Source: Utricularia gibba
Lineage: Eukaryota; Streptophyta; Magnoliopsida; Lamiales; Lentibulariaceae
DNA length: 64,000 bases
Direction of reading: 5' to 3'
NCBI GenBank assembly: GCA_002189035.1
Contig: NEEC01000008.1
Location: forward strand, 2,356,001 to 2,420,000
Below are positions 12,356 to 24,365 of the stretch, piece after piece (the stretch's first letter is position 1; every line of letters starts with the position of its first letter). A model generated the notes under the pieces. It saw only the letters and a list, made by a program, of their open reading frames with translations, ran no database searches and was not told the DNA's origin. The position numbers and the translations under genes were made by a program.

Positions 12356-13910
12356 GAGAGTCAACGTTTCAGTCAATCTTCACAACTGGTTCAATATTCC
12401 GACAGAGACAAACCCATCATGTGACTGAAGCCTTCAAGCAACTGAATACCCAGAAAAAAAGCATTAGCATTCACGACCATAGATCCGCGGTACGCCTGAA
12501 TACGAAAAGAAACCAGAAAAACTTTTATGCACAAGGGAATTATGTGAAGCATTTTTGGTCGATCCCAAGAAACAAACTTTCATAAACTAGGCATACAATG
12601 CAAAATTTCAGGTGCAATCCCAGATCACACAACGTAAATCTATAAGGATTAAAAAAGGGAAGTAGGTTTCAATATTTGGAAAGCAAGGATTTACAGAACA
12701 ACAACCCTCGAGATGCATGAAACAGCGGCAAAAGATTGCATTTTTTTATTTCTTCAAATCATCACATCCGAATAAGCATTTGGAAGTCAAGTATTCAACA
12801 ACAATCCACCCACGCTCCCAACAACAAAAGAAGCTACATACCCAGAAACCATGGAGGCTCCAGCAAGTCCCTGATTCAACAACATTGGCCTTTCATTGTC
12901 GAGAGTGAACTGGAAATGCGAGAACCATACCAAAAGAAAATAAAAAAGCAGAAAAGTGCGGAAGCCATAGTCGAGGTCCATCCCTCTCCCCAGGACCACG
13001 CTACTTTATATGAAACCTCAGGAAGAATAAAGCAAGGGAAATCTGATGCCACCCCTGCTCTCATTTTTTTATTATTATGCAAAACAAGACACCCCTGTCA
13101 TTACAGTAACACATTATGATTCCTCATAAAATCACTTTTGAAAAGTTTTTCTTTCTTCATACTCATCCAGTCAATTATAAAATTTCATCTATTTTACTCC
13201 TTTATTTAAATATTCTTACAAAAATATGAGAATAAACATCTACAAAATTATCATTACAAAACATGCCTTACGTATGAATGTGTTTGATTATTTTGCAGGA
13301 ATATATGAATAAAATAAAGTTTATTTAATAATTCAATTGTAAATAAATACACAATATTTTATTTATATAAAATTAAAAAAAAGGATTTAAGGATAAAAAT
13401 GTCAAAATAAAAACATAAGATATATATCTAAAATTCAGAGGTATGAAATATCAACTATAATTTACCATAAATTTTATTTCACTGTAATAAATATAATATT
13501 TTAATGTATTTATTAATGTTTATGAGTTAATACCTAAAACAGGTTATTCTACACTCCTTTTAATCATCTCCTTTCCCAATTATCATCCACCCTTTAATGT
13601 AATAATTGTGCATAATTGAAGGGCATTTACATCTTCATTAAATGTGCATTTGAATTACATTTACTTTTTTAAATATTACAGAAGTTTACTTTTTTTTATT
13701 ATTTGTAATAGTCAAATACCACTTGCCATGCAGCTACATTTATCACAAGGCAGGCATGGACAAGTCAACCCTGAAATGGCAGTTCGTTACTTCACCCAGA
13801 ATACGCTTTGCGGCATCTTAATAAGGAAAGGGAACCTCGGAACATACAGGCGGTGGAAAGACCGCCGGCTGCGGCATCTTCTTCCGATGAGAAGATGGCG
13901 GCAGGGGAAC
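12356..13910. other. Spacer between two minus-strand genes
   Basis: From 12356 to about 13080 lies the presumed 5' leader and promoter of the fucosyltransferase-like gene. From 13100 to 13720 the DNA is strongly AT-rich. The last part before 13910 should be the 3' UTR of the ankyrin gene. The only longer open frames are short hydrophobic stretches without a recognisable family. Confidence 0.5.
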
Positions 13911-16087
13911 TCAGAGGGCGATGATCTTATCGATGTCGGAGTTGGAGTAATCGGAATGGCGATACGAGATGGATGTGCTCCTCCGTTTCTCCCTCCTCCT
14001 CAACGACCGGGTCCTCTTCGACTTGACGACGTAGTACGTCATCGTACCAAGAACTCCGGCCATTATGGCGCCGCCGACGACGGTGACGATCAGAGCAGCC
14101 CATGCATGCTTCCGGCCTACCACAATGTAGGATGACGCCATGAACGCCACGGAGGTGCACACAGAGGCCAGCCACATCAGTTTGTTGATAATTTCCACAA
14201 CTCGCTTCTCGGCCTTCGTCTCGCCGCGCACCAGCGTGATCTGGACTACGACCACGGCGAGGGATGTGAAGAGGGCGACTGCGTTGAAGATGAAGAAAAT
14301 CTTGAATGATGCAGTATTCACAGCCACGGCCATCCCATTGTTGTCGTCTCCTCCGGGGACGGTGAAAATAGCTGCGAAGGCGACGGTGGCGAACAGGACG
14401 GCCACAACGGTCACTGAGTTAGTGGCATTGTTGATGCCTTCTCGGTGGAGTTTCCTTAGCTCCTTGGCGATCCCATAAACATTTTCGTTTGTTCTCTTGG
14501 TTTGCTCCAGCTGAATGTGCACGTCATTTTTAATCTGAGTGACTGTGCTGCGCAGCTCATCTCTGGGTTGATTCAGTTCATTTGCTCTCAGAGCACCGTA
14601 ATGGCAAAGAAATTCCTTTATCTCAGATGATTCCGGCGACATGGGAAGAGCTTCTGCAATATCCAGAGCTGTTTTCTTGTCACAATTGAGTGCATTCACG
14701 TTTGTATCCCGGAGGCTTACCAACACATTAACTATCTGCAAGAAGAAAGTAACATGATGCCTCAGTCAAATACACAGGTACTGTTTCAGCAAGTAAAATG
14801 ATGCAAACTCCTATAAGACACAGATTGCAAGCACCAACACGATCATACTCTTAACACTTGACCTCCCAAGAAGTCAGGTATCCAGAAGAACCATGAATAT
14901 CTAAACATAAATGGAATTGAATGGTATGCATACTTCTCAAAGAGTCATTTCAAAATCGGAAAGACTGGTCATATTAATGAATTGTATAATGAACTTCAGT
15001 ATCTAAACAAATATCAAGTAAAAACATATGTCATCTTCAACAAACAATTTTTCATCATATAATGAAGAATATCAAGTAAAATTATATGCAGTATACCTCT
15101 GCCCTCTTTTTCCTGGTGGCGACATGCAAAGCAGTGTTGCCATATTTGTCAGGCAACATAACAATAGCAGGATCTGCTTCAAGGAGCATCTTAACTACCT
15201 CCGAGCTAACCCCTTTGACAGCCATATGCAATGCTGTCTGTCCTTTCTTATCTGTTCTGCGAGCTAATTGTGAACTTTTCTCGAGAAGTGCCTTGACAAT
15301 ATCAGCATGGCCTTGCCTGGCAGCAAAATGCAATGCATTTTTTCCATTTGACCTTGAAATTTCTATCAAGCTGGGATCTTTTGATAAAAGCTCATTGACA
15401 ACAGCAACATGTCCTCTTGCAGCTGCAGTGATAAGAGGAGTTGCATTTGAAGGACCAATTGTCTTGCTTAAACCAGGGTCATGGTCCAGAAGAATTTGAA
15501 TGATTTCTGGTAAGAGAAACAATCATAATCAAAAAACAAGAAAGTGAATATTCCAATTTCCGAATCCTAACTAAAGCATAAATTTAGTTATCACCATGAT
15601 TTCCTTGGCTTGCAGCTATATGAAGAGGGTCAAACAGAGATCTATTCTTCTTCGTGAGTGTTTCGTTGTTTGCGTATTTGAGAAGTTCTTTCACGACATC
15701 GATATGGCCTTTCTCTGCTGCTGTGTGTAATGCAGTCTCCCCCAACTCATTTACCTCATTTATGACAGAGGTCCTGATTTCTGCAACTTCTTTGTCGAAA
15801 TCTGCTCCACTCGAATTCCCAACCATTAGACCATTAATATCATCCAATAACTGCCTCACGGCTGCCAAATCACCCCTTTGAGCAGCCAAATGTAATTCTG
15901 TATCATTATGACGGCCAGTAACTTGTTTCACATATTTCTTCTTCCCATATTGATCTATTCGCTTTCCTGAATTGGACAGGACCAGAGCAGGAGCGTTTGA
16001 TGAGGGCGATGGCGTTGGTGACAGCTCTATGGAGTTTTGCCGGGTAGTTGCAGGAACCAACAGTTTTCCCAACTCCCCATCTGCCAT
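13911..16087 (-). CDS. ITN1-like ankyrin-repeat membrane protein with PGG domain
   Basis: Three exons (15595-16087, 15097-15506, 13911-14735) join in frame to 575 residues, close to the 590 of Arabidopsis ITN1. The start is the ATG at 16087 (MADGELGKLL). After a Ser/Pro-rich N-terminus come about seven ankyrin repeats at residues 60-350, recognisable by TALHxAAxxGHxxVVxxLL-type units such as GETALHTAAEKGHIDVVKEL and GKNALHFAARQGHADIV. The C-terminal PGG domain (named for its TVPGG motif) has four hydrophobic segments, followed by a basic, Ser-rich cytosolic tail. Known relatives (ITN1, ACD6) are plasma-membrane or ER proteins in salt, ABA or defence signalling. Which stress pathway this copy serves cannot be read here. 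The 5' leader probably contains an intron and carries a direct repeat at 16426-16503. Confidence 0.92.
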
Positions 16088-16425
16088 TTGTTACACAGGA
16101 ACATGAGATTTGATCCCGATAAACCATGAAAGCATACTCCGTATCCTTCCAGTCCATGTGATTCATTCAACATTGAGCATGAAAAGCGATATGAAATCTA
16201 ACACAACGATCTTGAAAAGTTAAAATAAACAAAGAACTTCTTTCGCTTAGCTACTGAAAGAATACCAATATTCTTGTTTTCTTAATTAAAAAAACCCATG
16301 AGCAGAAATCAAAATCTGGGTTTTGGTTACTCGACTAACAATAAGATCCAATTTGAGAAACCAAGAATCCCAATACAACCAAAAGACAAAAGATCGCGAA
16401 CTGGGTCAAATAGAGCAAGGCTTCA

Positions 16426-16503
16426 AAAACCACAAGAATCAGCCTACCATCTCCGGGAGGCGAAGACATGCTCCTGATCTCAAAACCACAAGAATCAGCC
16501 TAC
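16426..16503. repeat. Direct repeat, 22-nt copies with 56-nt period
   Basis: Identical 22-base copies lie at 16426-16447 and 16482-16503. A shorter shared stretch (gcgaagac) follows each copy, at about 16460 and 16536, which suggests a diverged tandem duplication. It falls in the presumed 5' leader of the ITN1-like gene. Confidence 0.85.
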
Positions 16504-16973
16504 ACCACGCACTGAGTGCGATGACTAAAGGTGGGCGAAGACCTTTTTCAAAAAGAGGAAGAACATAAAAGTCCGATGAAAGCAAGCAAGAGGACTGGAT
16601 TTGATATATATCTGTAACGAGGAAAGTGGAGAAGAGAGAGTTAGAACTACAGTCAAAAACGGCGGCTGCTGGTGTTAACCTGTTGTGTGTAGAGCCGGTG
16701 TAGCTAAACCCAACACCACATGGTAAAATTAAAAACTGAAAATAAAATTAAAATTGGATTTTCCATCCAGTTAAAATGAGTGTGAAAATTCAAAAAAAAT
16801 TAAATATATCCGTACTTAAAATCCCTATTTGATTTTTCAATCTAAAATAATCAATTATTTTATCCTTTATACCAATTTAAAAAAACCTGAAAAAATATGA
16901 AATATCTGTAGATCCTCTGCCTCCATGTGATCCATAAAGAGACTGCGCTACGCCTCCAGGGTTTCCCTCCTAC

Positions 16974-16981
16974 TATAAATA
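16974..16981 (+). promoter_or_regulatory. TATA-box candidate upstream of PRP18
   Basis: The sequence TATAAATA is a good match to the plant TATA consensus and stands in a locally GC-richer context. It lies about 620 bp before the PRP18 start codon, so use of it would require a long or spliced leader. No transcript evidence is available here. Confidence 0.35.
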
Positions 16982-17444
16982 CGCCGGAGAACACTGCCGA
17001 TCGATCTCAGGAGCTCGCCTCGCCGCAAAGTATGTTCCTATCATTCGTAGTACGGCTTCAGCGACAGCTTGCGACGACGATGAATGGCGATAATACCGTC
17101 CCCCTATTGGAGGTGAAGATCAGGTGGAAAGGAGAAGGAGAGCCTCAGAGTCCACCGAGCGTGCGCGATGATTCGCAGTGTGCCTGATTCGCCCGTCGTC
17201 ATTGGCATCAATTTCCGGCCGTGTCGCCGCTCATCCAACGATTTCAAATCGGGAAAAGCGCCGGTTAGCCCTAGAGTGATAGAACATCGATCGAGCATAT
17301 AACAGTAGGATTCTAATTCGATTTATTTCCAGTTTCCACACATCATTCTTCATCAAAATTTGCCTATTGATCAGTCAAATTTTTTATGTTGGTATCGAAT
17401 TATTTAGATTTATCATTTTTGTAATTTTCCGATGAAATCCACTC

Positions 17445-17479
17445 ATATATATATATATATATATTTATTTATTTATTTA
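17445..17479. repeat. (AT)n / (ATTT)n microsatellite
   Basis: About ten AT units are followed directly by ATTT units. It lies 120 bp before the PRP18 start codon, in the presumed leader intron or promoter. Confidence 0.9.
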
Positions 17480-17598
17480 ATATTGTTAATAAATTATTTT
17501 TTATACATTATCATTATCCCAGAATAACTTCCTCCGGAAACCCTGATTCATTCACGAATCTACATCGGAACCCTTGACGGGAATTGCCGGGACGAGCC

Positions 17599-18984
17599 AT
17601 GGATATGCTGAAGGAGGAGCTAATGAGGAAGCGCAAGAGCCTTGCGGAGGACACTGGCGGGAAGAGAGTGTTCAAGCGGTCTGAGATCGAACAGAAACGC
17701 CTCCAGCGGTTGCGGGAGGAGGAGAAGCGCGACGCCGAGGCGAAGGCGCTTCGTCACAAGCAGTCGGGTAATGAGGAGGACAGATCTGTTCCCGATTCGG
17801 CGCCAAAATTGGAAGTGTCCAAATCGAAGCCCGAGTCGTCTTCTAAATCTCTCGTCGAGGAGCAGAACATCGACAATCTTAATCTCCCCAAGCAGGAAGT
17901 GGTCCGAAGACTGCGGTTTTTGAAGCAACCTGTTACCCTGTTTGGGGAAGATGACGACGCCCGGCTTGACCGACTGAAATTTGTGTTGAAAGCCGGGTTA
18001 TTTGAAGTCGATGACAGTGATATGACGGAGGGACAAACGAATGATTTTTTGAGGGACATCGTGGAGTTGAAGAAACGTCAGAAATCCGGGATTTTGAGTG
18101 ATAGGAAGAGAAAGCCGAGAGAGGACGGAGGAGAGGATAAAGACGGTGGCGGTGATGAGGATCTGAGCGGGGATGGGGCGTCTTCTGGGGTTGATCATGA
18201 CAAGGATTTGAAAAGAATGAAGACCAATTTTGATGAATTGTGTGATGAGGATAAGATTTTGGTGTTTTTCAAGAAGTTGCTGAATGAATGGAATCAAGAG
18301 CTCGATGAGATGAGTGATGCCGAGAAGAGGACCGCCAAAGGAAAGTCAATGGTGGCTACTTTCAAGCAATGCGCTCGTTATTTGAATCCACTCTTCAAGT
18401 TCTGCAGAAAGAAGGTTCGTATATGTCTCAATTGTTTTATTTGTTCACTTGGCGGTTTACATTTTCCGTTGAAAATCATCATGTGTTAACATTTTTTCGC
18501 TGGTATGTCAGAGCCCGGATTCATGTAATTGATTTTGTAGGTTCTTCCTGATGATATTCGACGGGCGCTGATGTTAGTGGTTGACTGCTGCTTGAACCGT
18601 GATTACCTTGCAGCAATGGATCATTACATTAAACTGGCTATTGGAAACGCTCCCTGGCCTATCGGTGTCACTATGGTTGGTATCCACGAGCGGTCTGCCC
18701 GCGAAAAGATCTATACCAACAGTGTGGCGCACATAATGAATGATGAGACGACCCGCAAGTATTTGCAATCTGTAAAACGGTTGATGACTTTTGCGCAACG
18801 TCGCTACCCAACAATGCCTTCCAAAGCTGTTGAATTCAACAGCTTAGCAAATGGCAGCGATTTGCAGTCATTATTAGCCGAGGAGAGATCTGGAAATTTG
18901 GGAAAGCACAAATCTGAGGAAAGACTTTTGTTGATGGGTGCTCCCGCTTCTGTAACTGCTACCCCAACAGATGATGATCACTAG
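17599..18984 (+). CDS. PRP18: Pre-mRNA-splicing factor 18 (PRP18)
   Basis: Two exons, 17599-18414 and 18541-18984, give 419 residues. The start MDMLKEELMRKRKSLAED is the usual plant PRP18 beginning and the ATG at 17599 is chosen for that. Residues about 75-125 contain the PRP4/splicing-factor-motif-like segment NLPKQEVVRRLRFLKQPVTLFGE. An acidic, Gly-rich linker follows, and then the all-helical Prp18 domain with conserved blocks LVVDCCLNRDYLAAMDHY, APWPIGVTMVGIHERSAREK and YLQSVKRLMTFAQRRYP. PRP18 joins the spliceosome for the second catalytic step and helps fix 3' splice site choice. Everything expected is present and the frame is intact. Confidence 0.97.
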
Positions 18985-20904
18985 CTGCTGCTTCGCTGAA
19001 CTTCACTTCTGCCTATGTTTTGGTTTTCACACAAGTATGATGATCAAACATGTCAAGGTATATGACGTTGGTTTGATTAAATCCACTGCATCCATGGATC
19101 TCTGCATACTGGGATGAATACTTGTTTAGTTCGTTGCTGTATTATACACCTAGTTTCAGTTGTAGTCATATCATGCATCGAAATTCATTTCAGTCTACTG
19201 CAATGCAAGATTCATTGAGCCTGGTCGTTGTTTGCTACCATACTGCTTGTAAACTTAACAGGTGTATCTCTATTTTTCAGATCTCCAAGTTCCATGGTAC
19301 TCAGACATTGTCATTTTGTTCTTAACTTGGTATCCACTTCTAAGTTTCAGGTTTCCATTGGGTAGGTTTGGAGGAAAGGCCTTAGTTTCCTTAGAGTAGG
19401 TGGGTGAAAAGGTAGGCTTGGTGAGAAGGTCCTTGTTTCTCCCTGGCGATGGCCGGATGATCCAATGAGACAGCAGGATAAGAAAACGATATGTTTTTCC
19501 TTAAACTCCCAATGATGCAGTAGAGGATTCTTCACTTCATTTCCAGTCACTAAGGTAAGAGTTTGATTTATCCTGCGGATTGCACGCACCAAACTCACTC
19601 CCAGTCTTGCAACTACTTTTTATTTCCTAGTTGCTCCAGTTTGTTCAGTGCGAAAAGCTGATGCTTATATGATTGAAGGAAATCTTGCTCAGAGACTGAG
19701 ATGGGATTTACGTGAGGCACCTGGATGTTCCCCATTCATGGAATCCCCATCTTGTCTACTGGCTAACCAACTCCATTCGCCTTGTGCCTTATGAATTGTC
19801 CTATCAGTGGTGGTATTTATCGATATGGGGCCAATCAAATCCATTCAGATTCGAAGAGAAAAAGCAAGTTTGAACATTGAACTGCGTGAGAATGAGATTT
19901 CTTTCGTGGTAGTTGACCTGTCATGGATGCAATCTGGCTCTGGTTAGTGATCGGATGTAGGAACAACAGTTGGAGCACGCTACGTTCCTTGCAACAAGTC
20001 GCGGTTCATTCATGCATGTTTCATGAATCATCCATCATCCATCATCCTAGGGGTTTCAAAACCTCATTCAGTATAGACTTTCTCCATCAAAAAATTGCGT
20101 TTTAGACAGATGGTCCCTTGCAATGATCAAGCCGCCAGGGATAGCTCATAATTCCACCAGAGAACAAAGCATTACGAAGTGATTGTCATCTTCAGAAAAG
20201 AAAACGCATTAAAGAGGCATTGGGCAAAAAGATCACATTTTCATTGCAAAGGGGTCGTCTCTGCTTTAGGATTTGGAAGATGGGGCAAAAGGATTCATAG
20301 GCAACCGAGCATCTCAAATGACATCCAAAACAAGCCAAAATACTCAAGATAAGATTGTCACATGCATCTTTTCTTTTTGAAATCCTCATCTCTTCAACTA
20401 TTAATCTCCTAAGCAGACCAAACAATCACGTGAGATGAATAGCGAGGCACGCAACCTACTAGAACTCCATATGGAAATTTTGCGTGATACAACTTGGAGG
20501 ATAAGTTAGAGCCAATAACGAGCTCAAGCATAATGACTGATAATGCGGAGCCTACGCTGTCAAGTAGAGACGAGTGGCCAATGAAATGGACCTGTCTTGA
20601 CTCGTAGGCGCTTCACATCACAAAAAAATAAAACTAAGAAGGAAGAGGTAAAAAAGCACAAGTGCTGAGGGTAAGAAGAGGGGGTTGTCAGTCCCATCAT
20701 GTGTGATCTGCATAATATGAATAAGTTGCTTCTTGAATTGAACTACTACAGAGGCTAAATCTCCAATCCTATTTCATTCCCCATTCTCACAATTGCACAA
20801 AAATATCCAGTCCCATCATCAAACAAGAGAAGGGATATCAAATGAAAGCTTTTCTTTTTCTCTCCTCTTACGTGTAGCCTTCCGGCGGTTTAATCTTCAG
20901 TCAT
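18985..20904. other. 1.9-kb spacer between convergent genes
   Basis: The first few hundred bases are the PRP18 3' UTR and the last roughly 150 bases the 3' UTR of the LTP-like gene. The middle (about 19300-20700) has a balanced base composition more like transcribed sequence than the AT-rich spacers elsewhere, but the open frames are short, scattered over both strands and match nothing I know. A non-coding transcript or an eroded gene cannot be excluded. Confidence 0.4.
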
Positions 20905-21469
20905 CTATACTATTCCGACAACCGCTGTGAGGAAACATAGCAGCTGAAGAACTACTAACATCTTGGTACCATGCCCTGAAAAAAAAAAACAAATTATATG
21001 CCACAATCAGGAAATACGAGCGTTCTGTTAAGTAGATGTAAGATTACCTGATGATGTTTCACCTGAGAAAAATAAGAAGAAAAAGAAAGATGGATGTGAG
21101 AAGATAGAAACAAAGTTGAAGGACATAAAGAGAACTTCAAAATAAGTAGTTGGGATTACGTGGGCAGAGAGAAACTGGCGGAGTGGTAACATTGCAAGAC
21201 CTGGGCAGATCCACAGCTCGGTTCTGAACAAGGTAGCTGTCGGATTGAACAACCTTACATAGACAAAGTGGTTTCGTGTGAAGGATGAAGTTGAGGGTGT
21301 TGCAGCAATCAGTCGACGGCGGAATTGGGCTTCTTGGATTCCCATAAATGTAGGAACTGCAGGCTGATAGATTACTCAGAATACCACAAGGACGGGGGGT
21401 CGCGTCCATGGTGGCAGCACTCGCCGTGGACACAAACACAAGAAGAATGAGGGTCTCAACCAGATCCAT
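20905..21469 (-). CDS. GPI-anchored non-specific lipid-transfer-like protein (LTPG type)
   Basis: Three exons (21160-21469, 21048-21062, 20905-20975) give 131 residues; the middle exon is only 15 bases. The start at 21469 is the first ATG in frame. Residues 1-19 form a signal peptide ending TASAA. The eight-cysteine motif is complete: C28, C37, C55-C56, C69-x-C71, C92 and C102, in the C-C-CC-CxC-C-C order of the 2S albumin/LTP fold. After C102 a short SSG stretch leads into a hydrophobic C-terminus (LVVLQLLCFLTAVVGIV), which looks like a GPI-attachment signal with SSG as candidate omega region. Such LTPGs sit on the outer plasma membrane and help export cuticular or suberin lipids. Skipping of the 15-base exon would keep the frame. 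Confidence 0.85.
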
Positions 21470-22180
21470 AGCATCAATCAATATGAAGACGCAGGGGAAG
21501 AGGAGTCTTGGAATGGATTCTCCTTTGCGAGCTTTTGCTTAATTCTGCGCTTTGAATTTATGGGAACATGGAAGAGAATTAAATGCAGTTCGGTTGGAAG
21601 GCATCAGCTCAGCTAGCTGTCAATAAAGATTAAACTGCCATCCTCTTTAATGCTCTGGGGGCGGGGCCGATAACCCACTACCCCCATATCCTCACCCATT
21701 TCCTCCATCCGTCAACTGCTGAGATAGTGACACAAAAGAGAGATTAGTCTTCAAATTTTCGGAGGGTGTATACAAAGTCCAACCGGCTGAACCAAGTAGG
21801 AGTACTTCAATCGTAAAAAAACTGGGATTTCAGAAATGATATAGAGCTAAAAGGAAATAGCCTCATGAAGCCATCAAATGATTATATATTAACAATACCT
21901 CGCTATCTACCAGGTCAAATCCTTCTTAACTTCTCAAATAAAGTTGTTGGTAGTCTACTAATCATTGAGAACCTGGAATAGGTGTAAATGACAAAAGCAC
22001 ATACATAGGCAGAATAAAAAGAAGCCTCAGATAATATAAGAATATCCATTCCAATGATACGATCCAAAACACTACCAATAGCAGTCATTGAACAATGCCG
22101 TGGGGCAAAATATGAGCACGCTAGAAAACAAAGTTTGAATGAGCAAAGCACGAACTTGTGATCATGCCATCGCACAACTT
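21470..22180. other. Spacer between LTP-like and alpha-tubulin genes
   Basis: It contains the LTP-like promoter and the tubulin 3' UTR, both for minus-strand genes. A G/C-rich patch occurs near 21655-21670. I see no further gene. Confidence 0.5.
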
Positions 22181-24365
22181 CTAGTAGCCTTCATCTTCTT
22201 CATCTTCATCATTGGCACCTTCGACACCCACTTCCTCATAGTCCTTCTCAAGGGCAGCTAGATCCTCACGCGCCTCTGAGAATTCACCTTCTTCCATGCC
22301 TTCACCCACATACCAGTGGACAAACGCACGCTTCGAATACATGAGATCAAATTTATGGTCAATTCTGGAGAATACTTCAGCCACAGACGTGTTATTGCTG
22401 ATCATGCAAACAGCACGCTGAACACGAGCAAGATCACCTCCAGGAACCACCGAAGGGGGCTGATAATTGATGCCACATTTGAAACCCGTTGGGCACCTGT
22501 AAACCATAATACAAACTTAGCAATTTATGTCACTAAAGCAACAACTTGGCCGCAACCAACCAGAAGAGCAGTCTCTAGTCATATGATGTAAGTTACTCCC
22601 AAGAGAAGGTTGTTTGCATTCAAAAAATGTTTATCAAATTCTTAGTAAACACATTTTGATTCCCATAATTCAGTCTTCAATCATCAGGGTGACCAAATAA
22701 TGAGATATAAAAGGGCATCTTATTTCAGAGGCTCACCAGTCAACAAACTGAACAGTCCTTTTAGTTTTGATGGTAGCAACAGCTGCATTAACATCCTTTG
22801 GAACAACATCCCCACGATACATCAAACAGCATGCCATGTATTTCCCATGTCGAGGATCACACTTGGCCATCATACTTGATGGTTCAAAAACAGAATTTGT
22901 GATCTCAGGAACAGACAATTGCTCATGGTATGCTTTAGCTGATGATATTACTGGGGCATAAGATGAAAGCATGAAATGGATGCGGGGATAAGGCACTAGG
23001 TTTGTCTGAAACTCCGTGATGTCCACATTAATGGCCCCATCAAATCTCAGGGAAGTAGTCAGAGAAGATATTATCTGGGAGATTAATCGGTTCAAATTCA
23101 TATATGTAGGCCGCTCAATGTCCAAAGCCCTCCTGCAAATATCATATATGGCTTCATTATCCAAGAGAACCACCACATCTGTATGCTCTAGAAGCGAGTG
23201 TGTGGACAACACACTATTATATGGCTCCACAACAGCAGTAGAAACCTGAAGGAACAAAAAATATAATGATGATGGAAGAGAACAAATAAAATATTACTAT
23301 AACAAACTCATGCAAAATGCAGTACTTACAAAACGTTGAGCAAAAACAAACTACTATCAATGGCACATACATATAAATACCTGGGGTGACGGATATATAG
23401 TAAAGCCAAGTTTGGACTTTTTCCCGTAATCCACAGAGAGACGCTCCAGAAGCAGTGAACCAAGACCAGACCCAGTGCCACCACCAACAGCATTGAATAC
23501 AAGGAACCCTTGCAACCCAGTGCAGTTGTCTGCAAGCTTCCTAACTCGATCAAGGCATAAATCAATGATATCTCTTCCAACTGCATCAGAGCCATTGGCA
23601 ATATGATGTTAAGATACTAAAGATAAACAAGAGAGCATGACAGAGCAATTCCATTTCTCAAGAATTGAATAACTCCATTACGGAAATGCATACCAGTGTA
23701 ATGCCCCCTTGCAAAATTATTCGCCGCATCCTCCTTTCCAGAAATAAGTTGTTCGGGATGAAATAGCTGCCTGTATGCCCCTGTTCTTACTTCATCAACC
23801 ACAGTGGGTTCAAGATCAACAAAAACAGCCCGAGGTACATGCTTTCCCGATCCAGTTTCGCTGAAGAACGTATTAAAGGAATCGTTTCCAACCCCAACAG
23901 AAGTGTCACTGCACGTTTCCAAGGGTAACAGCATTAGGTGAAAAAGGCTGAATGAAAATAGATACAGCATCCATGCCACACGCACTTGTATGCAGCAAGC
24001 AAGAGAAATAACTAGCACAGCATTTATACTCCAAAACGTCTACGGAACTACCTTGAAGAGACCTAATGTCCTTATAATCCTTAAACTAACAGCAAATAAG
24101 AACAGAATGGAGCATATCAATCATTTTAGAATGTAAGAAGGCAAAAGCTACTGGAAGGAGTTCATCATGTGTAGCCGTCAGATCTATAATCTCAGATGCA
24201 TGAAACGGAGAGAATAGCGGATGAATAAGGAGATTTAATCTAAACTAAAAACCTCGGCATTCTCCCATCCGGCTGAATGCCATGCTCGAGGCAGTAAAGT
24301 TCCCAGCAGGCGTTCCCGACCTGAATTCCGGCCTGTCCGACGTGAATGCTGATGATTTCTCTCAT
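22181..24365 (-). CDS. TUA: Alpha-tubulin, isotype without Lys40
   Basis: Five exons (24253-24365, 23694-23908, 23381-23580, 22737-23245, 22181-22496) give 450 residues, the standard plant length. The start is [13 protein letters not shown]. The nucleotide-binding signature GGGTGSG, the H7-H8 region and the acidic tail ending in Tyr (DEEDEGY) are all present. Residue 40, the acetylated Lys of most alpha-tubulins, is Thr here (context [14 protein letters not shown]). The MREII start and lack of Lys40 resemble Arabidopsis TUA1, the pollen-enriched isotype, rather than the TUA2/4/6 group. The protein pairs with beta-tubulin in microtubules. A promoter-proximal direct repeat lies upstream at 24681-24738. 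The isotype call is from memory of TUA1. Confidence 0.97.

Larger units (their letters stand above)
16088..17598. other. Divergent promoter region between ITN1-like and PRP18 genes
   Basis: It holds the presumed ITN1-like 5' leader (16088 to about 16680), an AT-rich centre (16700-16920), a TATA-like site on the plus strand at 16974-16981, a G/C-richer block to about 17290 that may be a non-coding first exon of PRP18, and an AT microsatellite at 17445-17479. No protein-coding family is recognisable. Confidence 0.5.

Noticed and set aside
12787-13082. Short hydrophobic open frames on the minus strand upstream of the fucosyltransferase-like gene
   Set aside because: No family resemblance and two overlapping frames of similar length. 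The position is the gene's own presumed leader or promoter.
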